Positions 15,674 through 30,592 of a stretch of 64,000 nucleotides of DNA are shown here, piece by piece (positions within the stretch are counted from its first letter, which is position 1; each line of letters starts with the position of its first letter). Origin of the DNA: Xiphophorus maculatus (taxonomy: Eukaryota > Chordata > Actinopteri > Cyprinodontiformes > Poeciliidae); the NCBI RefSeq assembly GCF_002775205.1, contig NC_036457.1, positions 8,386,024 to 8,450,023 on the forward strand, written 5' to 3'. The translations under genes were made by a program, and so were the position numbers. The notes beneath the pieces were generated by a model. The model saw only the letters and a program-made list of their open reading frames with translations, searched no databases and was not told the origin of the DNA.

Positions 15674-18600
15674 ATGAAGCCTTTTCCCTGCAGCTTTCTC
15701 TTTTGTGTTTCGCTGCTGTTTTCTGACGTTGCACATGCAACCTACCACCTCAAAGCCGGAGATCTCCAGCTGAAAACCGCACAAAGTTATGCTCAGACCA
15801 GACACAATGCTCAACCAGTACTCAGGACCCTGAATATAGCAAGTAAGTGAATTAAAAATCCAGTTTCTTCTTCAGAAAATATACTTTTAGATGGCAGAGG
15901 TTTTGTTTTGTCATAAAGCAGAAGTTGTGCTTTTGTTACTTCTACAGCTTTAGCAGGAAAAAATATTGTGCTTCTGCAACAGATATAAATTTTAATAGTA
16001 ATGTAGTTTTACATAGTTAAAAAAAATGTAGTCAGCTATCCACTCATCTTATTGAACATTTTTATTCTCACATTTTTCAGATTTCATTTCTAAAAAGCTC
16101 CAGTATTATGTGCTATTTTGTGATGCTCTACAACATAAAATGGTAATAAAATGAGATTTTTAGATATGACTTGACAAAAATGTGAAAAGATGAGCTTAAT
16201 TCAATTCAAATTCATCTCGAGGGCAGGATATAAAACATAACAGCATTTTGTTTTTTAGCCACAAGTTCATTTGCAAACCCAGTCCTTGGTTAGATCTTTC
16301 TTAAAAGACGACAAAATTAAAACGAGTGGTGTGAATACTTTTGTAAAGTAAAGCATGTTAAAAGGCTACAATGGACAAATATTTCACCCACAAATAAGTG
16401 TTTTAACAACTGCATTTTATACTTTTTGTGAGCCCTTTGCATGGTGATAAGTCTTCACTGGAGGGTTTCACAAGCAATTTACCATAAAAATTCCTGCTTG
16501 TTTGAAACGTCTCCAATGATTAAATATTTAATTTTTACTAATCATGTGTCTGCGTTCCTGTGGACAATAAAACAATGTCTGATTGTTGTTAATGTAACTA
16601 GCGTTAACTAAAATGTCAACTTACAAAACCTTCATGTTTGCCTTCCTTCATCTTTCTAATGTTCTCTATCACTTGTCCTTTCTGGTGGGCCTGTAGATCA
16701 CAGAAGTGATTACACGTATAGAGGAAGGTATCACTACCACTACCTGCCACCGAGGATCCCTCCACCGGTAGTGTATCGACCTCTTCCTCTATCTCCACCA
16801 GTGACTTACCACAGGCCCCCGGTCCCCATGTTGCCCTATCACCACAGGTTCAATGGGCCAGCAGCACCACACCTGCATCACACATACAGAGGTTTATCTC
16901 CACCAGTTGCTCAACCACATCCCCAACACAGAGTCAAAGGCCCATGGCCGTACAAACCAAAAGGTCCATGCCCTACAAAGTCAGCACCAGCAGCAGCTAT
17001 TTTAATCCTCCCCACTCTGCCAAGACATACAGTGAGGCCAACTTTCCCTGCAGCTACAGAGGCACCAGTGACATTCATCATGACCACTGCGTCACCAGTG
17101 GAGACCCCTGCTCTTTGGAAGCAACCGGTCAGTACCCAAAGCGGCCTCATCACCACCATCAGTCCTGTGGAGACAGGTAGAATATTACCAGTCAGGATCG
17201 CTTTCCAACCCAACCAATTCTCCTCCATACTTTCAAGGTCAGATGTATTTTTGCAACTTTGGTCAGTGGTAGATTTGTCCTCTTACCTAGGAGTTGGACA
17301 ACAGCACTGGTGCCGCTGTCTCAAGGACGCACACATACTGAGACGATAATTAACAATCTCTCTTAAACACATACAGTGCTGTATTTTAAATAAAACAAAA
17401 ATGTCTTTGCCCCTTACTAATTTTTAAAATCCTTTTTGTACACTTTTCTACAGTTTTTAAGTTAATATGCTGAAATCCTAATTTGAAGTTTGCTTCTTCT
17501 ATTTAATCAGGTTATGTGTCTTGTTTTTAAAGTTGTTCGGTGGTCTGAAACATTAGAGTATAACAAAACTAGAAAAAAGCAAAAGAAATCTAAAGGGGCA
17601 AATACTTTTTTCATGGCACTGTAGAAGAAAAATGTGAAGAGATCTTCCACTGACTTCCAGGTTAACTAAAATGAAAAGCAGAGGATCTGACTGATGAGCT
17701 ACACATAGTTTGTTGTATAACGTGCATGATATTGTTCAGAAAGGAATGCTAACACTTATGTCTTCTTGTTCAGGTGTGATGTCTCTTTTAATGTTGTGCA
17801 TATTCTCCTTAAAGGAAAGTGAGATGGGTTGTTGCAACTCTGAAATGATGCATTGTATGTTATTTAGCATACATTGTCATTTTTGTTCAACCAAACAAGA
17901 GCTGCACTAACGTTTCATTTAGTTCCTTTGGGAACATGCCGTACATCTCAAACTGTTCTGTTTTGGATGTTTTTTTTTCACCACTCAAACCAAACTTTAG
18001 TGTTTTTCGTTTATTATTAAATGGACTTATTCTTGCCATGGTTTGGTTGATCACCAGAGACAGACTCTCCGTGCAGGAGTCGCCCCCTGGACCTGGTCTT
18101 CATCATTGACAGCTCTCGCAGTGTTCGTCCTGCTGAGTTTGAGAAGGTCAGAATCTTCCTGGCCAACATGGCGGACACCCTCGATGTGGGCTCAGATGCG
18201 ACAAGAGTGGCTGTGGTCAACTATGCCAGTACAGTCAAGATAGAGTTCCTGCTCAAGAACCACTTCAACAAACTTAACTTAAAGAAAGCCATCGCCCGAA
18301 TTGAGCCCCTTGCGACTGGCACCATGACCGGCCTCGCCATCAAGACAGCAATGAAAGAAGCCTTCACCGAGCAGTCTGGAGCTCGACCTCGCTCCGGGAA
18401 CATCTCCAAGGTGGCCATCATTGTGACTGATGGGAGGCCTCAAGACCATGTGGAAGAAGTGTCCGCTGAGGCCCGGGCCTCAGGCGTAGAGATCTACGCT
18501 GTGGGCGTGGACCGTGCAGACATGCAGTCCCTACAGCTGATGGCCAGTCTCCCTCTGGAGGAACACGTCTTCTATGTGGAGACCTACGGCGTTATCGAGA

Positions 18601-20403
18601 AGCTCACCTCCAAGTTCAGGGAAACCCTGTGCGGTAGGACAAAGAGGGGCCTTCAGGACCTTTCCCTCCGTTAACCCTGGTCTAGTTCCTCAATCAGGGC
18701 ACCTACAGTCTACAGGGGTGGTTGCTGTAGAATGTGAATTATTTACAATGTTATTAGTGACCTCTGAAATCATGAGGGAAAAATCAAGCTGCAGATGTTC
18801 TCAACCCCCACATGGACTGCAGATGTCAGTACTAGAATATGATTGTTGAGGCATTAATTGCCTGTAAAGTTTTGGGGCTATTCAGTCCCAAACTTTCGGC
18901 TTGAACTTTAAAAAAATTCAAAGGAAAGTCAGAATGTTTAGATGTTTGCAACCAAAGTGTCCTTATGTTTTTAAATGTTATCTGTGTTTAAAATGACTAA
19001 TGTACAGAGAAATTGTGATAAGGTTAAGAAATTTAAAATATCTGTATCCGCCTTAAAAGTACCAGTGGTTTGAATAGTTGAGGTTCTGCTGTGAAGTCGA
19101 GATGTTTTGTCTCAGTGTTACTGTTCGTCAATCTTTCAGGTAACATGTCTGTGTGCTTTCAGTGTTTCTGTGATTTTTACCTGTGTTGTCTAACACACAG
19201 CAAGTGGCTCAGATGTGGTGAAAGTGTTTGAATGATGGCGTTTCCCACCAAATGCAAACCTGAAAGAAGATATCTGTCAATGCATTTAATTATTAAACTA
19301 TGAAGATTCATTTTCTAGCAAATTCCAGCACAAGTTAACATATCTCAGCACAAAGCAAGTGAAATACTTTATACCAGATTATGGATCTGTACTGATAATA
19401 CCCCTCAACCCCAGGTCTGGACCCTTGTGCCACGGGACATGACTGCGAGCACATTTGCATCAACAGCAATGCATCCTTTTACTGCAAGTGCCAGATCGGT
19501 TACATCTTGAATGCAGACAAGAAAACATGCTCCCCAAAACGTAAGAACATACTGAATCTTCGCTTCCCTTAATCATTGGTTTTTGTTGTGATATTATCCG
19601 TATTCTAAAGGTTAAGGAATCCATATAAAACAATGCATGGGTTCACAACATACCAACCAACTGCTCCTTACACTGCCTTGCAAAAATGTTTATAACTCAT
19701 AATTTTGTCATGTTGCTGTTACTATTTTCATCTGAATTTTATGTGACAGACCAACAGAAAGTAGTAAACATACTAATTCCACACACATACTAATACTAAT
19801 CAGAAAGTATTGTACAAATATTCAAATATTTTTACAACTAAAACAAATAATAATAATCAAGCCTACATTTGTGTTCAACCCACCATGTTTTTATCTCTGT
19901 TTTAGCAAAGCACCCCTTTTATGTCACTATGAGGATGTTTTTTCCATTTGTTACTGCTGAGAAAATGTGCTCTCATTTCTTTTTGCTCTGCTTTTTTTCT
20001 TGCTCACTGGTTAAAAAGAACAGTGTGGGTGGTTCTTTCTGTACTTTTTTTTTTTTGCTGGACATATGCTGCTACGCTGATGTGAAATCTGCTCTCTCCT
20101 GGTGAAGAGGCGAGGGCGGAGGTGGTGGAGGATCCCTGCAAATGCGAGGCCATGCTGGTTTTCCAGAGGCAGACGCAGGCAACCATCCAGCAGCTCACAG
20201 CCAAGCATATCCTTCCTGTTGTTTCAAATGGCAGACAGTGTTTTAAACAGTCTGCTGCACGTGTGACCTGAGCTGACCTGCAGAGCTTAATGACGTGTCC
20301 AGCCACTTTTATTGTTTTTTTTTTTCTTTTTCCTTGACTGGTCAAACTAGCTGACATATCCGGGAGAATAGAGCATCTGGAGAACACGTTGGGCCGTGCA
20401 TGA
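15674..20403 (+). CDS. matn3: Matrilin-3 with a Pro/His-rich insert and a single EGF (501 aa)
   Basis: Exons 15674-15842, 16697-17176, 18058-18633, 19415-19540, 20108-20206 and 20348-20403; phases all join. Order: signal peptide (about 1-22) and short linker (to 56); a 160-residue Pro/His/Tyr-rich exon (57-216); one von Willebrand A domain (about 222-405) with MIDAS D234-x-S236-x-S238; one EGF module (409-450) with six Cys; and a C-terminal coiled coil (451-501) starting [25 protein letters not shown] is almost identical to human MATN3. Matrilins are secreted cartilage-matrix adaptors that oligomerise through the coiled coil. Oddities: human MATN3 has four EGF modules, this has one; the Pro-rich exon is symmetric (phase 1-1) and can be skipped without frame loss; the last intron is U12-type AT-AC. 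AATAAA at 20958-20963 likely ends the transcript. Confidence 0.93.
19676..19765. mobile_element. Tc1-like terminal scrap in matn3 intron 4
   Basis: GCCTTGCAAAAATGTTTATA and TTTTATGTGACAGACCAACA follow the terminal region of the same fish Tc1 family seen near 840 and 1240. Only the end remains. Confidence 0.4.
20207..20347 (+). other. U12-type AT-AC intron in the matn3 coiled coil
   Basis: The reading frame of the coiled coil can only be kept by splicing ATATCCTT at 20207 to an AC end at 20347. ATATCCTT is the exact U12 donor consensus. TCCTTGAC about 10-17 nt before the end is an exact U12 branch-site match. The join gives [21 protein letters not shown], the form expected for matrilins. AT-AC introns at this site are known in matrilin genes. 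The intron is 141 nt. Confidence 0.9.
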
Positions 20404-23275
20404 ACCTTTGCACACTGGTAAGAGTGACTGCCTTCTTTGTTTGAATCATTGGTTAAAGTCACCCACTGTGTGTTCATTTTCAACTTTTACTTCTTTGCTT
20501 TCTCCAGGAGCAGACCACTTCTGTGGGCTACTGCGTTCACGGACATCATCTGCAACTTCATCAGAACAGATTTTGTCCATCAACTAAAGCTGTGACTCAA
20601 AATTCAGCAATTTGCATCACATGTTATGTTTAAAAACTATTGTTTATGGAACTAATATTAAGCTTTATGATTTAAAATGAAAATGTTAATTTCTTTAGTC
20701 AAATGTTTGACTAAAGATCTCATCTTTTTTATATATATTTTTTTGTGCAAAAGTATATGTACAAAAATATGTACATAGAACACTTTATGCTTACTCAGTG
20801 AAGGATGAAATATTTTTTAAGAAAAGTAACCCATTATATGTTAAAATAGCATTAAGTTAGGTTTATACATAAAACATAACCAAGCATTTCTGTTTTATAT
20901 ATTATGAATGTTATTAAGGGACATGTTTAGCAAAATATATATGTAAAATGAACAGAAAATAAATATGTATTTTATCACTGGCTTTGTCATTTTTATTCTT
21001 GGGTTTATTTTTCAAAGTATTCAAGAGCAGATAATGACATATTGCATAAGATTTATACATTTAAGAAGGTTTTAATGTGATTGAGCTTCAGCTGTACATA
21101 ACACAAGTCTTCAAGAAACAAAACAGTAAAAACTTGCAATCCAATGCTGGTAGCAAGATTGAAAGCTAAACGTTTTGTGCTAAAGATCCAGCTTGACAAA
21201 TATTTTGAACAGGTTGAAAACAAAAACAATCAAACAAATAAAGTTACCAGTTCAAACTTTGTGAGACCCACAACTCCAATAAAAAGCTGTAATTGTCATA
21301 GGTATACATGCAGAATTTGAGACTTGGTGATTTTTTTTTAACTATTGTTTTTTGGGATGTATTGATACAACAATACATTTTGAAGGGATTCAAAATAAAA
21401 GATATAGTTTAGTAAATTTTTTGTGAATTTACTCTGAACTAAGTGTCAGATTAAAACTTAATATAATTCATGCTGACATGTCCATAGGTTCATTGCTCCT
21501 TAGTAAACTATACCTTTACAAAATACTTTCTAGTTGCTATCAACAAGTCTGGCTTAATATTTGACCTTTTTTATTGACAGAATTGGTGCAGTTCATCAAA
21601 AGGGGTTGGCTTCTTAACATAAACTCAACTTTTTAACATAATCCAAACATTTTTAGCAAGGTTAAGGTCAGGGCCAATCAAGAATCTTAAGCTAAACCTC
21701 ATTTGTTCATACCAAAATTAATTTATTGGGTTAGGAAATCAAGCAATACAGACGGATCAGCTTTTTAGCTATTCAATCCAACTTGCACGATGATCAAGTA
21801 TCAATAGCAGCACTAGCACTATTAGTACAGTGTTTCTAAGTTTGAAAGCTTTTCCTTGATTCCTCCAAACATCTGCTGCTACAAATTTTAGTTGAGCAGA
21901 AAAAGGGGACTTTTGCCTCCCTTTGTTGGCAGTGGGGTCTCATGATCATGCAAGGTTTAAGCTTAGGTGGTTCCAAGTAAATTTAAACACCTACAACTGA
22001 TGATTTTCTGCACAAAATTTCTCCAAACAATCTCCAAAATGTACTTTTATTGTTTATTTTTAGAGAACTTATATTTGGATATATATAAAGGATAAAAATT
22101 AATATTTATATTAGAATGGAATATTGAAAATACACTTAATTTAAGGATTTTTTGGCAAGTTTATAATATGCAATTTATACTCGATTGGAATACAGTGAAA
22201 GATCAAATAGCTACTCTGAGATCAGTAGTAAAGAGCTAGAAGTCAATTTTATAGAAGTGTCTGCTTTTGCTGCAAGCTGCAGCAAAACCTGTGTATCCAC
22301 AGACAGAATGAATAAATATTTGACTATTTCTATGTCAGTATGGAAAAATTAGATAGTAGAGCTCTGACATTTCTGTTACCAAAGTGCCATAGTTCACTCT
22401 AACATCTGATGCCAGGAAACTTCTTCTAAAATGTTCATGCATTTGACTCTGCAACCCACACACAGAAATTACAATACAACTAGACTAACATGACATATTT
22501 ATATAACTTGTTACAAAATCCTCTTTTTAAGACTGGCTGTGTCCAGGAAAACAACCGGTACAGGTCATTGTGGGAATGTTCCTAAAACAGCCCAGTGGAC
22601 AGAGCGTCTCCTGTCTGTGGCGACTGAACGAGGCAGAGTCAACAATCCTGGGTTGGTTTGGATCCTCTTCCCTCTTTTGACCAGACAGCTGTTTTGTGTT
22701 TGTTTGCTGTTTCGCATCATGGTTACCATACACACGCACACACACGCACACAGTGTGGCTTTTAGTGTGTTCATCTTTTCAGGAAAAAAGATAAATGGGA
22801 CTCACAGTTGTCTGAGAAGTGGAGAAGACTCACAAAGCTTTTCTGTTTAGGCAGGTTTATCAGAAGCTGTGCCTCAACCTGAATCTTCAGCAGGTGTTGG
22901 CTTTTATTAACACATCTGCTTTTATAATTTTGTATATTGGTCACAATTTCTGATTTGAAAATTATAATAATAAATCTTAATTAAAGTAGCTACACCATCC
23001 TAAACCTTACAGTAGATGTTTTGATTATGCACAAAGACTTTCATGTAGTGTTTAAGATCAATTCAGGTGGTTTTCTACTTGAAAACCACTTGAAAACCAC
23101 TTGGAAACGACTTGGCTTGGCTTGAAGCGAAGCATTTCTCCTGTTCAACACTTCAATGGAACCAACCGACAAAACAAGACAAAACAACAATCCAACTGAG
23201 AATACTCTGTAATGTCAAAAATACTGGCAGGCGTTTGCGTTATTCGTTAGTGAGGCAGACCTAACTGGTCTGAAT
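20404..23275. other. matn3 3' UTR and intergenic DNA
   Basis: The matn3 3' UTR runs to about 20980. 21580-21960 has phrases such as GGTTAAGGTCAGGGCCAATC that look like an old Tc1 scrap. 22540-22850 is less AT-rich, with a small CA repeat at 22731-22752, and could be regulatory. No WDR35 exon was seen although WDR35 lies here in human. Confidence 0.45.
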
Positions 23276-24290
23276 GAAAGATAGATAGACTTAGACTTAG
23301 ACTGAATTTATTGTCATTTTGCATGCACAGGGTGTATACAGAACGAAATTTCGTTGCATACGGCTCAGGACAGTGTTTTGAGCTTCCAATGTTGTGAGGT
23401 TACCCAGAATAAAATAAAATACAGTATAAAATATGAATATAAATCTAAATATAAAATATAAAGTGCAGGAATGACAGTAAAATATAAGTTATTTAGCTCT
23501 GTACATGTGCAAGGTATAAAGTGGAGACCAGTTTTTGAGTGCAGTCCAGTTAAGAGTTCAGCAGTCTGATGGCAAGTGGGAAAAAGCTGTTTCGGAACCT
23601 GGTGGACCTGCACAGGACGCTGCGGAACCTCTTTCCAGAGGGCAGCAGGGAGGTGTGGGGTGGGGGTGTGAGGGGTCACTGATGATGTTTCGGCCTCGGG
23701 ACACGCAGCGCTAGGATGAAATGTCCTGAATGGAGGGAAGGGGGGCCCTGATGGTCCTTTCTGCTGTCCGCACCACTCTCCTCACGTTCTTCCAGTCGGA
23801 GGCGCTGCAGCCTCCACACCACACAGAGAGGCAGCTGGTCAGAATGCTCTCTATGGTGCTTCTGTAGAACGTCTTGAGGATGGGCGGGGGCAGGTGTGCT
23901 CTTCTCATCCTCCGCAGGAAATACAAGCGTTTCTGTGCCCTCTTGACCAGAGACGTGGTGTTCACAGTCCAGGTGAGGTCGTTAGTGATGTGCACCCCCA
24001 GGAATTTGGTGCTGCTGACCACCTCCACAGCCGAGCTGTTGATGAGCAGTGGAGCGTGGCTGGGCCGGTTCTTCCTGAAGTCGACGATCATCTCCTTCGT
24101 CTTGTCAACGTTCAGGATCAGGCTGTTGTCTCTGCACCAGTCCACCAGCTGCTCCACCTCCTCTCTGTAGTCCAGGTCGTTGTCGTCTCTGATGAGGCCC
24201 ACCACCGTTGTGTCGTCCGCGAACTTCACGATGTGGTTGGTGGCGAACCTGGGGACACAGTCGTGTGTCAACTCTCTCAGCAAACAGAAA
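23276..24290 (-). mobile_element. 5'-truncated LINE (CR1/L2/Rex1 group), C-terminal RT and 3' tail
   Basis: Minus-strand ORF 24283-23711 carries the end of a reverse transcriptase: FADDTTVV (the YADD/FADD catalytic box), WCRDNSLILNVDKTKEMIVD, STKFLGVHI, TFYRSTIESILT. After a stop, a frame-shifted stretch (about 23670-23545) still codes for the usual C-terminal end (LLPSGKRFRSV, NSFFPLAIRLLN). The 3' end is marked by CAACGAAATTTCG... and a short tandem tail of TCTAAG and TCTA units at about 23278-23305. The 5' part of the element is absent. Clade assignment beyond this group is not secure. Confidence 0.85.
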
Positions 24291-25770
24291 CGTTTATGTT
24301 GGGCAAGTGCTGAACATAATATTTGCTTTAAATCTCACTGATAAATTACATTTTTTTTTAACTGGTCTGTAATAATTAAAAAAGAAATTCAAAACTTACT
24401 GACTGACATGGAGAGGTAACTTAAAATCAGTTTTTCTCAAAATCCTAACAATACTCAGTGCATTTTCTGCTTTTAGACGTTGTGGAGCGGTCCACCAGTT
24501 GAGGCTGTGCCATTGTTAAGCTTTCATAAACCATAGCAGCAAAAGTTATATGTTATGTCCATTTCCACAAAAGCAGCCTGTTTGTAGCCTCTCTTTCTCA
24601 GTCTGCATGTTCTGTTTGATCTGCGTCAACTCGTCGACACAGTCTGGAGATAAATGAGCTGCTCAGGGAAGCACTCAGCTGCTGACTGACCTTTTACTCC
24701 ATAAGGTGTAATTTTTCTCCACGACAGGCGACTTCTTTGCTTGAGAAATTGTCTAAGGATTTCTCCCTGCTATATGTTTACTTGTTGTTGTACAGATGCC
24801 CAAAAAGTATCTCATGATCAATTTAACAGATGCTTTAGGCTGTTTTTATTACAATATTTTTTATTTAATGGGAATCATCATTATTTTGAAGTTATTTATA
24901 TAAAATAACTCCTTACTTGAACAATGTCCTTTGCTTGCATTGTATTTTCACATGCAGTGGTTATATTTGACATGGTGATATGACTCAACATTAAGACAGC
25001 CAATCCATCAGGGCATTTGAAAAGTAAAGAGGAAAAATGAACTAAATTGCACCTGCATGTCCAGGAATCAGGTCCCAGGTGTCGTTAGAATCTAAGTGCT
25101 GTAAGAAAAACACAAACCAGCAGGCTAAAGATGCTAAAGATGGTACCAGAGTCAAAGTTTGACACAAAGAGAAATGCAATATATCGATGGGCCAAATCTA
25201 TGCTGAAATATTTGTTACTAATCAGATTATTTTAAGCACACTTCTGATTCATGAACTATTGTAACATTTGTAAGAACAAGTGCCACAAATTTCACAATTG
25301 TGTTTTTGGCTCAAAGAGTAAATTGTGTATTTGTTTCAGAGGAATTGGCCCACTGATAGCGTCATTCATGAAAAGAAAAACTACCTCTGCACATGTGATT
25401 GTATTTTCATTATGTGAAATTTTTGCCCTCTGCTGACTGAATAATCGAGGTATAATTCATATGTTATTTACACAACACCACTATAATGTGGTAGTAGAAT
25501 TTTTGTGAAAAATATTTCAATCTTAGATGACATTCCACCCAAATAAATCATGATAAACAGTGAAAAAACAGTTTGGAATTTGACTGAGAATGAAGTAGGT
25601 TGAATTAAAAGCTTTAAATAACACTAATATCGATTCTAAAATGCATTGTAGTGAGGAACTAACTCTACACACTTGACTCTAAACAAAACCTGACAGAGAC
25701 TGCAAAAGACTACCACTTTTTCATTTTTTCAAATTAATTGTATTGAATATAGTAACAATAGTGCCATTAT

Positions 25771-25775
<5 letters not shown>
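24291..25775. other. Intergenic DNA
   Basis: No gene found. 24480-24720 is somewhat richer in GC and lacks repeat character, so it may be a conserved regulatory stretch. The rest is AT-rich. Confidence 0.4.
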
Positions 25776-25833
<58 letters not shown>

Positions 25834-25834
25834 G
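25776..25834. repeat. (AAT)n microsatellite
   Basis: About 19 copies of TAA/ATA, about 110 bp upstream of the ttc32 promoter motif. Confidence 0.95.
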
Positions 25835-25945
25835 TAAAACGTGACATTTGGTCTGACAATATTGATATTTGGTCACTTTTCCATACTCAGTTATGTTACG
25901 GCACGTCTTTAGACGCACAAGAACTTGATTGGACGATCTGTTTCA

Positions 25946-25953
25946 TGACGTCA
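25946..25953 (+). promoter_or_regulatory. Full palindromic CRE before ttc32
   Basis: TGACGTCA is the perfect CREB/ATF site. It lies 25 bp before the preferred ATG at 25978 and overlaps an upstream in-frame ATG at 25945. This favours 25978 as the true start, as a core CRE usually lies upstream of the coding region. Confidence 0.5.
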
Positions 25954-25977
25954 CATCCTCAACAACCTTTTACCTTT

Positions 25978-29014
<3,037 letters not shown>

Positions 29015-30424
29015 TGATTTTACACAAGCGTCTGTGTGTAACCTCTTGAAAACCTGATTTCTCTGATACTTAGTGAATGTCCTTTCAGATATTTGAGGAC
29101 ATTTGGACAGGCACATTTCATGCAGGCACTCGTTGTCACACTGAACATGATAAAATATTTATTTTTATAAGCAGTAAATGATAGTGAAAAACCAGATCAT
29201 TAATCTGTTTTTTCAGACTTGTGAATCCTTTTCTGGTTGTACTTCATGCTTGATTTCTGAGTTTTATTATTGCTGATTTTTAAAAAATCTTATCTGAGAT
29301 CTATTTGTTTCAGTTAGGTATAATATTTTCATTGTAAGGCTTCCTGTACATGTTGTTAAAGAAACACTGAGGAATGGATGCCTTAATTTTGGGCAAATTT
29401 GGGCAACATATAAATAGAAACAGTCTTACCCTAGACTTAACCTCAGTCGATCACAGAAGATGACTGATCAAACTGAACATAGCACTGCTGTATGGTTCTT
29501 CTTGCTGAAAGTGAGTTCTTCCTTTCAACTATTGTTGCATGAAGGATTTCTGCAAAGTCAGAATCATAATGCAGTCAGCTAGGCATCAATAAATAGAAAA
29601 CTGTCACCAACTTTCATAACATGATCAACTGAATTTGACTGTATTTTTATAGATGTAGGATAGAACTGGCTGTTACTGGATCTGAGACTATATGTGATTA
29701 CCTTGAATTAGCATGAATGACACTGAAATGAAAACATGTATTTATTGATACAAATTGAATGTGTTTGTCTTGTAAACTGCATTGTGATGTCACATGCTGT
29801 GATGTATTGATAAATCGAATTGAAAACCTGACTGAAAAATGTGTTTTTTCTTTCTCTTTTAAAACCATCTTTCTATCTTCTTCTGACAATAGATTTTCTG
29901 TAGTAACATCAACACTAATAAGGCAGTTTGTCAAATCAATAATCATATTCAAAGGAAAGATAAAGTTCTCCTTGGAATGACTGAAGTTCTAATTGAATAA
30001 TTCAGGCATTTCTTGTGTAAATCCATGGAATGTACATTGTGCTAAAAAAATCACAACAAATAAATAATTGGTTTACCACACTGGTGAACTGGGTCATTAT
30101 TTTGGTCAGGGATGAAAATATTGTAACATAACAGGCCTCAAATGCATAGAGGATAACTGCTTCTGTCCACTCCACAAAGCATTTGCAGTAAAAGGAACTT
30201 ATTAGGCAAAATGTGTCACTAAAATTCACAATAAAATCCAAATGTTCATTCTGAAAGATAAGTTTGCACAACATCCACTTTTGATAGTCACATTATGGTG
30301 TTAGAAATGAAACACTCGTTTTATGGAAAGCAGTCAATTCAAAACAACAAACTGGGTGAATAATTGTGATCAGACTTGCTTGTCTCTGGGGGGAAGGCTT
30401 AGGTGTAAGGAATTCCCACTAATT
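29015..30424. other. ttc32 3' UTR and intergenic DNA
   Basis: The likely ttc32 transcript end is near 29590-29610. From there to 30424 it is AT-rich with no recognised gene or repeat. Confidence 0.5.
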
Positions 30425-30455
30425 AGGTCACATGTGTAGCTGTGACCAGCACCTG
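30425..30455 (+). promoter_or_regulatory. E-box cluster before the first ZP gene
   Basis: AGGTCACATGTG (E-box CACATGTG at 30429-30436) and CACCTG at 30450-30455 lie about 140-165 bp before the ATG. AGGTCA and TGACCA half sites face each other with 12 bp between. ZP promoters in vertebrates are driven by FIGLA through an E-box at a similar distance. Functional use is inferred. Confidence 0.4.
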
Positions 30456-30592
30456 TAAAACAGTTGCTGAGATCTTCAGAACACATTCAGCTCCTCTCCC
30501 TCAGAGCTGCTTTGTCCTTTGGGCTTGTTGTGCTTACAGTAAACCAATTCTGGCTGCAGTTGCTTTTTGTTTGGCTTCTGTTACATTGCTTC

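Noticed and set aside
16944-17180. Second reading frame inside the matn3 Pro-rich exon
   Set aside because: The frame that joins exon 1 and the vWA exon is the other one; this is a composition effect.
20404-25945. WDR35 expected by synteny
   Set aside because: No WD-repeat exon was found in any frame.
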